Assembly (NCBI GenBank): GCA_007922225.1 | Contig: ML680098.1 | Coordinates: forward strand, 3,348,001-3,412,000 | DNA: 64,000 bases | Source: Emydura subglobosa | Lineage: Eukaryota > Chordata > Testudines > Chelidae | Direction: 5' to 3' | Shown here: positions 45,049 to 56,607 of the stretch, piece after piece | How the letters are laid out: each line of letters opens with the position of its first letter | Position numbering within the stretch: position 1 is the first letter of the stretch | Position numbers and translations under genes: made by a program | The notes under the pieces: model-generated | What the model was told of the DNA's origin: nothing | Database searches by the model: none | Seen by the model: only the letters and a program-made list of their open reading frames with translations

Positions 45049-45775
45049 CATCAAGTATGTTTTGACATTGTTTAATGATACCTTGTATGGGTTCCAGTAT
45101 GGGGTGGTGGTGACAACTAGGGGTGTTTGGTCAGCATGATATCTCTGGTTATTTGGGTGGTCTATTCCATCATGAAATCTACTTCTCTGATGAAGTGTCC
45201 TTGTTTGGTGAAGGTGGTGTTAAGTGTATTAAGGTGTGTATTCCGAATTTTCTCTCAGAGCATATTCTGTAGTGTCTCTGTGCCTGGCTGTAGATAACAG
45301 AATTCTTGGTGTGCTTGGGATGATTACTGAATACATGAAGGTAAATGTGGTAATCTGTGGGTTTCTTCTATGTAGTTGTCTGCGTGTTCCTGTTGCTGAA
45401 GTTGATCATGTTGTTCAGGAAGTTGATGCTGGCATTGGGCATGTTCTAGAGAGAATTTAATGGCGGTTGTTGAAGTTGCGGTGGAAATCTATGATGGAGT
45501 TTAGGTTGTCTGTCCAGAGAATGAAAATACCATCAATGTATCTTAGGTAGATCATTGCTTTCATGGTGCATTTGTCCAGAAATTCTTCCTCAAGGTGACC
45601 CATGAAGAGGTTGCATATTGGGGAGCCATCCTAGTACACAGGGCTGTTCCCATGGTTTGGACAAATGTTTGTTGTTGAAAGTAAAAGTGTTCTGGGTGAG
45701 GATGATATGGATGAGTTTAGCAATGTGTTTGTGAGGAATAAGTGAGTGTTGTCCATAAAGACACTAGATTTATCA
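45049..45775 (-). pseudogene. Penelope-like reverse transcriptase, broken
   Basis: Minus-strand translation gives, in order, a segment like HIILTQNTFTFNN (about 45690-45730), GTALCTRMAPQYA (about 45640), LFMGHLEEEFLDK (about 45600), YLRYIDGIF (about 45523-45550) and FHRNFNNRH (about 45470). These are the conserved reverse-transcriptase motifs of Penelope-like elements (GTxMGTxxAPxYANLFM and YIDDIF). The second catalytic aspartate of YIDD is glycine (YIDG at 45540-45529). There is a frameshift between the PQYA and LFMG motifs, and several stops. The copy cannot make an active enzyme. The GIY-YIG endonuclease region expected downstream is not recognisable; the inserted segment at 44350-45048 takes its place. 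Confidence 0.85.
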
Positions 45776-45783
45776 TTTATTTC

Positions 45784-46062
45784 AACAATCTGTAGTCCAC
45801 TAACCTCCTTTTTGTCCTATGACTGCAAAAAAGTTAACAGTCACTTTATCTTAAATGGTCTCTGTCAATATGTGTTATGCTAAATGATGTGTTCCACCTT
45901 GTATTTAGTTGTAACATTAAGTATCTTTCCTAGATCAAAAGAGAACTCTGTGTAAAGTCAAAATATTGTCTCTCTCTCTAACAGAGTTCGGTCCAATAAA
46001 AGAAATTACCTTACCTATCTTGTCTTTCAGATATCCTGGAACTAACACGGGTACAACAACAT
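45784..46062 (+). mobile_element. Penelope 3' tail in inverted orientation
   Basis: GAACTCTGTGTAAAGTC, AATATTGTCTCTCTCTC, CGGTCCAATAAAAGAAATTACC and TATCCTGGAACTAACACGGG then TACAACAAC form the Penelope tail on the plus strand. It corresponds to 43838-44110 on the minus strand. The two tails bracket the broken RT in inverted orientation. Confidence 0.85.
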
Positions 46063-47694
46063 TGTAAACATTGTGTTGCAACAGGATCTTGAGTAGGGTA
46101 GGGTGACCATTCATAAGGGTTATTTGCAGATGTCTCCAAAATTGTTAGCTCCCTGATTTTTATTTATCGCTTCAGAAAGTTAGATAAAAGAGACCTACTG
46201 ACTCCATCCCCATGATTATGAAAGGAGATTCTCTGCACTGTATTCTGCAGTGTTTTATTCTTCATTGTTATAAACTTCAGCAAGGCGGTTTCCAACACTT
46301 CCCTTGCAAGACTTCTACAGTCTACTAGAGCTCACTGATAGGGATTAAATCCTCATAGTTAATTGACCTTATTTTACCTTTACTCAAATTTATCACATTA
46401 TTATGTATGAGTTATAATCCCCTGGAGCACCTAGCTAAGCAATTTCTTTTGTTTCCTTATGCTTATATCCTGTAGGTGTTGGTTATCGTGTCTCTCAGCA
46501 TAGATGGCAATGAAATATTTTAGAGTTGCACTGACTTTGGTGGATGACTGATCACATGACTGAGTTAGTAGCCATTTTTATCATCTAAGCCCATCTCCCA
46601 GGGTCTTAAGACACTGGCCTTTTAACATATGTTAAATGTGTTTAAATGTTTTTGGAGGAGTCATTTCCCTTGGATTTTGATGGAAGTATGTATCACAGAG
46701 CCAAGATATTTCTTCAGAATTGTTAAAATCCTTCCCTTCCATCCGGTTGTTTATGATAACACCTTGGGATTTTGGAAATAGAGATCTCTTTGTTACTGAT
46801 CTTTTTACTGCCATTGCATAATAGGAACCTTCCAACTTGAACATTATCCCTTGAAGTAGCTATTTTATTTCTTTGTTTTTCCATTGCCAGGTTTGAATTT
46901 GTAATGATTCACTCCCACAAATGAGCCAGGTCCTTTCATCACTTTTTATTTGCATCGAAAAGAAGAGCTATTTTGCTGGGGAAACAAAAGGCTGATTAAA
47001 AAGAAAACACGTTTCAACTTTCCATTTATTGAATTTTATATGAGAATTGCTTTAAATGTTTCAAATTACGTTTGGCATTACTTTCCCCTTGACTTTATGC
47101 AGATGAACTTTGCCAGTGTATTTAACTGGCTCTGTAATTAGAGCAAGGGTGTCAAATTATTTTTTTTCCTCAAAGCTGAACTTTAATTTGGGTGGGGATG
47201 ATATAACAAGTGGTGGTCATCTAACTTCCATAATGTGCCATAAAAAAGGCATTAGAAAGCTTAAAAAAACTAACCATGCAATGCCTAGTGGGCTTGTATT
47301 TGTATCCTGTTTCCTGTTGTTCTGCTTAGAGAATGATACCACAGCTTTTATATTAGGAAAAAGGGAAGTTGTGTGGGATCTGCTAAATTATGAAGGGTGT
47401 GGTTGTGGCCATACAAGTGACTCGGTAAAAATGATACCTTAGGAATTCCATATTCAGACTATTCCATATTAAACATGCTGAAGGTTTTTCTAATAGCCTG
47501 TGCTGTGAGGTTCAATCTGTGAAGCTGGCTGTCAAAATCAAGCTGTACTCTTCATAGGCAGCTGTCTTTTATTCTGGAATGAGAAGTCATTTTCCACAGC
47601 TGTACCAGGTTAACAACAATCTGCAGCATCTCTGTTTTCTTCAGTACACTACGCAGATCCTGTGATTTTCTAGTAAGTGGGGAAGTATGGACAG
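46063..47694. other. No gene or recognised repeat
   Basis: About 1.6 kb, AT-rich. A 110-codon plus-strand frame at 47110-47442 has no recognisable motif. Confidence 0.45.
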
Positions 47695-47697
47695 TAA
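47695..47697. repeat. TAA target duplication, left
   Basis: TAA directly before GGTGATGTCTATACTGC; it pairs with 49005-49007. Confidence 0.75.
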
Positions 47698-48108
47698 GGT
47701 GATGTCTATACTGCAGCACTAATTCGAATTAGCTTAATTCAAATTACAGAAAGCGATTTACAGAAAGTGCTGCAGACTGTCCACACTACAGTGTTTGTGC
47801 TGGTTTCTTGCATCCACAATGGCCAGCCTTAATTCGAATTAGAAAGCAGTGCAATGTGGGAAGCTATCCCACAGTGCAACTAACCATAGAGGCTGTTGTG
47901 ATGAGTGTCATCATCCCAGGATGCAGCGCTGCTTCCCCCACCCTCTTCCCCAACCCCCAAACAAACAGGAAAAGGATTTTCATGCTGTTTTTTTACTCCC
48001 CCCTGCTCACCATTGCTGCAGGCACATGGAGCCAGCTGAACTATGCTCTCATTTTGACCATGACAAATACATCACATCTTATCCTGGATTACTTTAGAAC
48101 TGTATGAT

Positions 48109-48253
48109 GTTTGCCTTTTATGCTCCCCCCACCACCCCCTGTATATTGCTTGCCTTTGATTTTTCCCTTCACCAAACAAACCCCCACACCTGTTTGCTGT
48201 TTGCCTTTTATGCTCCCCCTACCACACCCTGTATATTGTTTGCCTTTGATTTT
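48109..48253. repeat. Tandem duplication inside the Harbinger-like element
   Basis: GTTTGCCTTTTATGCTCCCC ... CCCTGTATATTG ... TGCCTTTGATTTT occurs at 48109-48163 and again at 48199-48253, offset 90 bp. Confidence 0.9.
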
Positions 48254-48462
48254 GATTCTACAGGTATCTGTAGAACATAAGATAAATAACACAGGAGTCA
48301 GTTAGTATATTAATACACTGATACAAATGTTTCCATTTCACTGATGGAAAGCATGATATAATGTATTCACATGTAGCACTGTGAATAAACTCTTAAGAAA
48401 GTATCAATTTCCATGATTGGCCACTGAAACAATGTAGCAAAGAATTTCCTCTCACTGTTGGC

Positions 48463-48628
48463 ATTTTAAACGCATTCACCACACACGGGAGGGGGGTGGG
48501 GGGTGAAATCTTTCAAAGGGACAAACTGCAAAGGGCTTGCTGGGCAGTTAAAATGCATTCACCATGCAAGGAGGGAGTGGGTGGTGAAATCTTTCAAACC
48601 CTTAAAGAGACAAACTGCAAAGAGCTTG

Positions 48629-48629
<1 letters not shown>
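48463..48629. repeat. Second tandem duplication inside the Harbinger-like element
   Basis: ATTTTAAACGCATTCACCAC ... GTGAAATCTTTCAAA ... CAAACTGCAAAGGGCTTG occurs at 48463-48540 and, slightly changed, at 48548-48629. Confidence 0.88.

Positions 48630-48665
<36 letters not shown>
48630..48665. repeat. (GT)n microsatellite
   Basis: About 18 GT units inside the transposon. Confidence 0.97.
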
Positions 48666-48668
<3 letters not shown>

Positions 48669-49004
48669 GGGGTGATCGCAGCTTGGATTTTAAACCCAAT
48701 CACCGCAGGAAATGAAGATTTAAATCTTCCCGAGGCTGTTTTGGGGGAGGGTACTGAAATGGGGCATCATGGAATACAGTCTGGAGGCCAATTAATTTGA
48801 ATTAAATCCCATTGCATCCACACTCACACTAATGTGAATTAGCTGATGCGCTTCAGGCGCTAATCCACTTGCAAAGGTGGTTTTATTAATTCGATTTTAA
48901 AGGCTCCTTAATTCGAATTAACAATGCTCAAGTGTAGACGCGGGAGTAATTAATTTTAATTAAGGGACTTTAATTCAAATTAAGCCACCAGTGTAGACCA
49001 GGCC

Positions 49005-49007
49005 TAA
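49005..49007. repeat. TAA target duplication, right
   Basis: TAA directly after GACCAGGCC; it pairs with 47695-47697. Confidence 0.75.
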
Positions 49008-49568
49008 GACATTTTTACGCAGTCACTTTTTTCAACCTTCCTAGCCATGTTTTAGTGAAAAATCCTATTTAGACAGCACCATCCTACTCCTCTGTTGATT
49101 TTATAGTACAGTTTCGTCTGGAAATATACTTTAGGGTAAACATACATTGGCTGGAAGTGTATTGATTTATGTAAAAGTGACTGTCAGGCTTAAAAGAACT
49201 ATTGCTTAAAACTGGAAGAGTAACCATACTGTCCATTACAAGCTTTTCTAGGTCTTCCAAATGAATACATTCAGCTGAATTTAGCTGCCGGATGAAAATG
49301 TCTTTATGTATTTGTCAGTTTGATTGTTGTGCACCAGTTTGGCATCAAAATTCATTGCAATAAATCTAATTATTCTCATCCTAGTGCAACTACTGTAAAG
49401 GAAAGCAACATTATAATGGCATCTGTCTATCTATCAGGCAATTTATTGTTAATTCAGATGTCGATTGAATGGAAATGTCCTCAACTCTTTCTGTACTGAG
49501 TAGGCAAATGTTTATAAAGTGTGGTAGTTAAGATTTCTGTACTACTCATGTGTATGTGAGAGAGAGCG
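49008..49568. other. No gene or recognised repeat
   Basis: AT-rich, nothing identified. Confidence 0.45.
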
Positions 49569-49570
49569 AG

Positions 49571-49610
49571 ATTATTATTATTATTGTTATGGTTAATAAT
49601 AATAATAAAA
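49571..49610. repeat. (ATT)n / (AAT)n microsatellite
   Basis: ATTATTATTATTATTG then AATAATAATAATAA; partly self-complementary. Confidence 0.92.
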
Positions 49611-49797
49611 AATATTCATTACATACCTTAGGCTTTTATCTTCTAAATTAGAGCAGAATGACTAATGAATAATTATGAGTGAATAATATAATTGGAAAAA
49701 GATCACAAACTCCAAATTATTTCGGTATCAACCAGCTCCACTTAAGGTGATTTACAAACGGTAAGTAAGTCATACAGCAGATCTCTCCCATAGCTGT

Positions 49798-49864
49798 CCA
49801 ATCCTCTGAAGTGTTGAGCATCCTTAACTCTCATTAATGGATCACTGAGTGTGCAGGATTGGGA
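49798..49864. mobile_element. Fold-back MITE (TCCAATCCTCTGAAGTGTTGAGC)
   Basis: The left end TCCAATCCTCTG and right end GTGCAGGATTGGGA are inverted, with GTTGAGCATCC and CTCTCATTAATGG inside. A decayed palindromic MITE of the sauropsid type. Confidence 0.55.
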
Positions 49865-49875
49865 CCTAGGCAATT

Positions 49876-49935
49876 AGTAATATCCCCATTTTATAGATGG
49901 ATAAATTGGGAGAAAGAGGATAATATTTTATAACC
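49876..49935 (-). mobile_element. MIR-like SINE core fragment
   Basis: TATCCCCATTTTATAGATGG then ATAAATTGGGAGAAAGAGG is the antisense MIR core (TATCCCCATTTTACAGATGG, GAAACTGAGGCA). Confidence 0.65.
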
Positions 49936-50444
49936 TGTCTGCTAATGTTGGATGCCTCAGTTTTTGGGTGCCCATCTTAACACCTAAGGCCAGAGGTGCC
50001 AAGTACCCATAACTCCCAGTTAACAAGCCTGAAGTTTTCTTCTGTGATGGCTAATGGAAACAGTATAAAATATTGTCCCTCCTTGCTAGTTGTTAGTGCA
50101 GCAAAGCTCTGGCATTTACACAGCAGATTTACAAACCTATTTCCTTAGTGAAAAAATGAGCTAGTGAAATGTATAAGCAATTCTTAAATCCATTTGCAAG
50201 CTGTTTGGCTGTGTTACAGTTACAGAATACATTATCTAGATATTTTCATTTTAATGCCACAATACCCCTAGAGTTATCTAAAAATAATAAAAGTCAGAAA
50301 AGATAGGTCTACAAATATTGGAGTAGAAGAGCAGGATTGCCTATAAAAGGTGGTGGTTCTGTTCCTTCATGTGCTCCTCATCCTGAAATTCTAACTTAGG
50401 GAAAACTGTTTGACTGAGTAAGGTGTTATGGATCAAGCCCCTAA

Positions 50445-50645
50445 TGAACAGAGATCTCAAAGCCCTTAACAAATATTAATGAAGCCTCACAACCCCCATT
50501 TTTATAGATAAGTAAGTGAAGGTATGAAGAGACTAAGTGACATGCCTAAACTGACCTAGCTAGGTTAAAGATTGTGGAATGGAAGCTAGGAATCCTGGCT
50601 CCTGTTCCCTACCAACTAGACTACATTTCTCTGTGCTAGATGAGT
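50445..50645 (-). mobile_element. MIR-like SINE, nearly full length
   Basis: The order CAAAGCCCTTAACAAATATT, CCTCACAACCCC, CCATTTTTATAGAT, AGACTAAGTGACATGCC, CTAGGAATCCTGGCTCC and CTACCAACTAGACTACA is the antisense MIR consensus from its 3' tail to its tRNA-derived head. The B box is degenerate. Confidence 0.85.
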
Positions 50646-52353
50646 GTTAAGCACATATGTGTAGATCCTTGTTGGGGGTGAAGTGATTGGTGGTATATAG
50701 AAAGCACAGTGATTTAGAATTTGTGGATACTTCAGAAAGGATGGATCTAATACCACTAATCCAAGCCATGTCCAATGTAGGCAATAGCCATGTCAATTCA
50801 CCACAGTCCTAACACATTCTGGCAGTATAAATGTGTGGCTACATCTAAGTGGGACTAACCATGTAGTGCATTGAGGGGAAGAGGGCGCAAGTGTGCGGAC
50901 AAATGTCCATTAGTGATCATTTGGTCTGAAGGTGCTGATCTGACCAGGAAATGCTAAATGTTGAACTGCTTCCAAGGCATTTTAGCCTCTTTGATTTAGT
51001 GGAAGAGAGTGGAAATTTGTTTCAAATGAATGACAACATACTGAGGAGGAGCTGCAATCCAAAAAGGGACATGGAGCCTCACAGTAGGAACAACACAGAG
51101 AAAACTTTACTGTGGAAGAAGTGAAAGAGGTTGACAGGGCTCTCTTTGCAGGACATTCTTAGCTTCTTGGTTTGACAGCCATATCTCCAGGCTCCCACTA
51201 AGACAGCAAAAATTCCTGATATAGTTAAGCCCTGTCAATTCAAATACAGCATCAGAATGTTTTGTGTCCCTCTGCAACATCCAGACACAGCAGCTGACAT
51301 CATGCATTTGGTTATGTAGGTCTGATGTTCAGTGCATCACAGAACAGGGCCTTAATGAGACACTTGGTATTCAAAGCTCATGAATAAATCTGGGGCTCTT
51401 TTTTCTTGTTCTTTCTGTCATTTTGGCTTTGTGCACACAGAGCATGAGCATCTGATCATAATCAATGACACAGAGAAATCTTTCCAGATATTTGTCTCCA
51501 CTAATAAGCCTGTGTGTTTACAAATATCTTAAAAACTTTGTGCATGTGTGTGTAATACATATAAAGAGCTGATGGATGGAAACAACAATCAGCCATTTTA
51601 CTAGGTTCCAACTTATTCTTTTCTTTGAATTTAACACTGGTGAAGGGTGTGGGATTGGTAGCTAAGAAGACTGAAAATCCCCAACCCACAGTCCAGGTAT
51701 AACGTGGTCACTGGAGTACATATTTCCCCATGATGTCCTACCATTGTGCTTCCACCCAGATCTAGCTAAGTTTTCATGGCACTCAAGGTCCTTGGCACCC
51801 CAGATGCTCATTGTGATATTGATATTTCTCTCTCAGGAATTATAGGTCCCCCAAAAGTCTTGAGATAAGCGGTCCTAAGAGATGAGTTTGAACTTCAAAG
51901 CTGGGATCCTCATTGGAACTTTCCCAAAGTTTTAGATGAGTTGGATGTGTGGTTTTCTCTAGACACTATCAATCTGGGATGCATTTGAAATCAGTGGCCT
52001 AGAGGTGAAAGACTCCGTGTCCAGTTCCCAATTTCATTAAATTATATATTTCACCTAATTTTAATTGTCCTGAAAGTTCAAGTCCTTGCTCCCTCATATG
52101 CCTTGAGAGTCGGGAGGAAAGGTAATTTTTTAACCAAAAAAGTAGGGATCAGCTTGAGATGCAAGATTTGGCTCTGTATCTAAACTTCTTCTGGGTTCAG
52201 GGGGTATTAGCTCTGGAGATCTGGTTCAGGGCAGCCTCCAAAAATAAAACAAGAGAAATAGTATAAATGACGTGTGAAAGAAACTTGTATCTTTGCTACC
52301 AGCTTTTTTACCAGGCGATCGATCCCTTTACTGACAGAAAGTGGATGTGAGTA
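50646..52353. other. No gene or recognised repeat
   Basis: About 1.7 kb, AT-rich, nothing identified. Confidence 0.45.
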
Positions 52354-52665
52354 CAGTAGAGCCCCTATTTCATGAACCAGTTGGGGATTGAGAAGTTCAT
52401 AAAATCAGAACATTCATGGAATTGAATATCTCAAAGTGACAGTAGATATGGGGCATAAGTTGCAGTATGGTGCATTACATCACTTTCTTCTTGTCCTTCC
52501 AACCATTGCAAACCAATTTCCAATTCACTAAAGACATCAGAATGTGAAAGTATGCTGGCTTGTTCTTCATTAACCCTACTTTTGTTACGTTTATTTGTTT
52601 TTTTTTTTCCCATTGGGAAAAAATAGTTTGTATAACTGATCATTCATAAAATTGAGGTTATACTG
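52354..52665. mobile_element. TcMar-Tigger-like non-autonomous element
   Basis: It starts CAGTAGAGCCCCTATTTCATG and ends CATAAAATTGAGGTTATACTG, imperfect inverted repeats of the Tigger/pogo type. TA precedes the left end; the right flank has AA. The interior has no transposase frame. Confidence 0.65.
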
Positions 52666-52897
52666 AACTTGTTCCTAGTGCAACCTGTGAAAACTAGCAT
52701 GTGTTTGTTGTTGAAACCTCTGCATTGCAAATATGGACTAGGAATATGACATCTTCCTTACTGCTTAGTAGTCTTTCTGGCTTTTCTAAATGAACTATTG
52801 ACTATACAAGCATCTGCAGATAAGCTGCAGTAAACATTTCACAAAAAATAACAGTAACCAAGCCTGAATGTGCTATGAAATTTAAACCTGTACAGTC

Positions 52898-52900
52898 TTA
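52898..52900. repeat. TTA target duplication, left
   Basis: TTA directly before GGCCTGGTCTCCAC; it pairs with 53195-53197. Confidence 0.75.
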
Positions 52901-53194
52901 GGCCTGGTCTCCACTTACCTTCAAATTAGGCGGCAGTCGATGGGAGTTATGCAAACTACGCAGAGTAGCTTGTGTAATTCCCGTCGACTTTGTAACTTCT
53001 TTTCTACATGGCATCTTCACTGCGCTGCACCGATGGGAACTGTGTCCCTTCGATGTTGCACTATGCCACTTGAGGGAGTGGTTTTAACTCATCGACTTCC
53101 GGATCAATTGAGCGGGTCTTCACTGACTGCTCAATCAATCCAGATACATCGATCTAACAGTGGCAAATTTGCTGCCGTCAATGAAGAGGTACCC
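52901..53194 (+). mobile_element. PIF/Harbinger-like MITE (family B)
   Basis: The 294-bp element starts GGCCTGGTCTCCACTTACC and ends GAAGAGGTACCC, with TTA on both sides. It shares most of its length with the inverted copy at 22479-22770 (GATGGGAGTTATGCAAACTAC, CTCAATCAATC, GGGAACTGTGTCCC). No transposase frame. Confidence 0.85.
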
Positions 53195-53197
53195 TTA
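53195..53197. repeat. TTA target duplication, right
   Basis: TTA directly after GGTACCC. Confidence 0.75.
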
Positions 53198-56100
53198 GTC
53201 TTTCTAAATTGAATCATCTAGAAGGGCCAATGACATTACTGAAGCAATTAGCTTTAAGACAAATTTCAAATTCCAGTTCTTACTGGAGATAAAGCAGAAT
53301 TTTTCAAATGCTCTAACTCCAGCAGTTCCAGGTTTTTCCTCACTCTTTTTGGGATTTTATTTATGTTTGACTTTGAATCCACATGCTGTGTTCTATTGGT
53401 ATTTTAATTACATCTAAGTAGTTAACACTTGCAAACCTCTTTTAATATGATGTGAAAGCTAAAAGTATTCAGTAAACTGTAAATCATGATGGTAGGCAGA
53501 TGAATGTAACAAGTCATATAATAAATTAAACTGCTGAGTATCAAGATGCAGGAACTTGGAGAAAATTAACTTTGGTGATCAGATACGTTCTATGCAGTAG
53601 TATCAAATTAGAATTTAAAGAGAGATGTAAGGGATCAGGCACCCATTAAATGCAAGTAATTTGCATTATCCATGGACAGCTTTTAAAGCCTCCACTAATT
53701 CATTACTGACACATCAGAGTTTGAGATGCTTGACCAGTCACTGTCCTGGTACACATCCCTTTGAGTTGCAATATGCTTATATTGTAGGAAATTTTCCTCA
53801 ATTGTTTCACTATCATATTGTTAAACATTGGAATTAGGTGGTTAGAGTTTTTGGAACTTTGAGGAATAAAAGACAAAGCTGACTCCTTGGGTATTTTAAC
53901 ATTTGACCAGAATTCTTTAAAGTGCAAAGCACTGTCCAGGACAATGTTGTTAATTTTCTGTGGGAGACTGAATTGTTCCCCTCCAAAGCAAACAAGATGT
54001 ATTGGGACTGAAATTTAGAAATCGGAGAATGCTCCAGAAGTTAGTCTCCAATCAGAGGGAATTCTGCACATTCTGCTCCAGGGAGATTCATGCCAGTAGA
54101 GTAGGATTGTTTCTATGAATAATTTCTTGTGTTCAGAGTGGTGTCTATCCTGGATTTACACTGATTACATATGGGCAGAGCAGGTAGTTGCCTGAGGCAT
54201 CAAAGTGTTTATTGGACTATTTTTTATGCCAGTGACATTAGGGTGGGATAGAAAGATTGATTTCAGTTTGCCATGAGCAGTAAAAATCCTTGAGCTGGCA
54301 ATGGTGGTGTTGCCATCATTGACAAGAGAGTCTTTTAATAAATTTTAGATAAAACCAAGAGAAGATTCTAATAAAATCTTTGAATAACACAAATTTAATC
54401 AAGGAACCTTTTTTACCCCTCAACAGAAACAGCATAAATATAAGTGAAGTGCTTTAATCATCTCTTACTGAAATATAAATTAACATTACCACCTCCACAG
54501 CCACTCTTCAAATAGTGCGACTGCTATCTGCCAGAAGGATTCCATCAGTTACTTTTTAAGAATTCCATGTGGCAAGCTGACTCTTCTTCCTTTACTTTCC
54601 CCATAGACTTTGCTCAGAGGCACAATCCTGGGTGTAAATAATCTAATTATAATAACAGTCTCTCTTCATGCTGACTTCTTTGAAGCAGACTTGTAGCAAA
54701 GTGGAGTAGCTCTTCTGGGGTAAATTTATGAGACATTTAAGGAAAAATATGTGAAAACATAGTAACATTAAATACTTATTTGTTGGCTGTTTGTGGAAAT
54801 GCTTCAAAAGGTAATACAAAAAGGCCTTTTCTGTTAAAATTAAATTATATAACTTTATCTATTTGATTTATCAAAGACCTGAATAAATTAAAGCTTAGAC
54901 ATACCTTTGCAATAGCTGTCTAAAAGCTCTTTGGTTACAGAATAACAGTTTTGGATCACAAACTCCAAAGAGAGCGATATGGTGATCAAAGTAATGATAG
55001 ATTATGTACAAGCATTACTAAAAAGAATGAATTAGCCCTTAATCAAGACTAGTTTTGACTTGAAACTTTCCCTATTCTGACTCTACAAATCCACCCAAAT
55101 GCCTTTTTGCAATGGGTAAGAAAAGGATGAAAGGATTTTTTTTTAAAAACAAGAAGCTGAGAAATACAGGAAGACTGATTTTCTTAAATATTCCCCATTG
55201 TCCCTCTGCTCTGATCCACACCTATCCTCCCTACGTTGCTCAGTTCTGATTTACATAATCTGTTACACACAGATGCATTGGAAATAACTTTGAGGAAGTA
55301 ACAAAACAGGACTCACCTGTCAGAAATTGGTAACTCCTGGTGTGAGATAGAGAACATGTCTCATTCAGGCTACTCCATCATCAGCATTTTCATTCTGAGC
55401 ACACTTATTTGGGTTACACACAGTTGTGATTTGAAGATTTATTTTCTCTAATAATCAGGAGGACCCTATAATCCCTAACTGAATTTAACTGAGAGGGAGT
55501 TTTGTCCGAGCACAGAGATAAGGCTGGGCCATACTTTTGATTATTTTTGCTGCATTGAATGAATGCACATTTCTAAAAGTGTGAATGTTATTAGAACCAG
55601 CAAAACACTGTTTAGTTACATCTTTAAGAGCACTATAGGTTACTTGAGTTCCCCTGCAGTGCTGGAAATGCAAATACTTCATCACTGTGCTAATGCATGA
55701 GATTCTGGGAGATGCTAGTGCCTAGTAATGGAATTAGTTTGGTTTCATTGTCTGTACTGAATGAAGTGCAAAGCAGAGTCTACATGATAACAAAATAAAT
55801 TTAGAATTCTTTAATTTTTTACTTTTAACAATTGATGCTTTTAGTAAAATGAGTAACAAATTCTTTTTTTAAAGATATACGTATTTTTAACTTGAGTGTT
55901 GCTCCTGAGCAATCATCTTTTCTCTCCTCTTCCCTAGAATAGGATCCTTTCCAAGAATATTTAAAACAGGTCTTCAGGCCAGTTTAACATTTTCAGCACA
56001 TGGGTGACCCTAGGCCCTCTGATTAACCACTTATTTAGTGCTAATGAATGGCAGTGCCCCATGTGGCTTCTGGAGATCTGCTCTGTCTTTAAAAGGACCT

Positions 56101-56454
56101 TCTCACTTCCTTAATGAGTTGAATGTACAGTGTAATGATGGCATACCTACTCAAAAGAAATATCACTGCCAGGCTTTTGTTGTTATCTCTAATGTGTGTA
56201 GATTTTGAGGGCCTGCTCCTGTTTTGAGGTCTGATCCTGTGCCCATTTACATGTCCAGCTCTGTGAAGTGTTGAGCACCTCCTGGACATTGCATGACTTC
56301 AGCTCCCTTTGCCTCAAGGGGGAGTAGAATCAAATCCTAACAGGGGGTAGTGATAGGAGACTTGCTTAAGAAAAATAAGATGTTTTGCACCCTCTCTGTA
56401 ACCTCTCTCTTCTGTTTTCCCAATGATACCTCCCATTCTGCATCACAGCTAACC
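53198..56454. other. No gene or recognised repeat
   Basis: About 3.3 kb, mainly AT-rich. A weak fold-back remnant (GGTCTGATCCTGTGCCCATT, TTGAGCACCTCCTGGACATTG) lies at 56228-56300. No exon recognised. Confidence 0.4.
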
Positions 56455-56607
56455 AGAAAGAAGGGACAACATGGGATGGATCACTTGATAATTGCCCTGT
56501 TCTGCTTGTTCCCCCCTGAAGCATCTGGCATTGGCCACTGTTGGGAGACATGACACTGGGCAAGATGGACCATCGGTCTGACCCAATATGGCCAGTCTTA
56601 TGTTTCT
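56455..56607 (+). mobile_element. CR1 3'-end fragment (third subfamily)
   Basis: CATGGGATGGATCACTTGAT, GCATCTGGCATTGGCCACTG, GACACTGGGCAAGATGGACC and CGGTCTGACCCAATATGGCC then TCTTATGTTTCTTG match a plus-oriented CR1 3' end ending in TTCTTATG octamers. An antisense frame in the region is a shadow. Confidence 0.85.

Larger units (their letters stand above)
47698..49004. mobile_element. PIF/Harbinger-like non-autonomous transposon, 1.3 kb
   Basis: It starts GGTGATGTCTATACTG and ends CCAGTGTAGACCAGGCC, inverted repeats, with TAA on both sides. Palindromic AATTCGAATTA words sit near both ends: 47721-47731, 47831-47841, 48910-48920, with AATTCAAATTA at 47736-47746 and 48972-48982 and AATTTGAATTA at 48794-48804. 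The interior has two separate tandem duplications and a GT microsatellite, and no transposase frame. The PIF/Harbinger class is inferred from the 3-bp TAA duplication and end similarity to 52901 and 4489. Confidence 0.85.
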
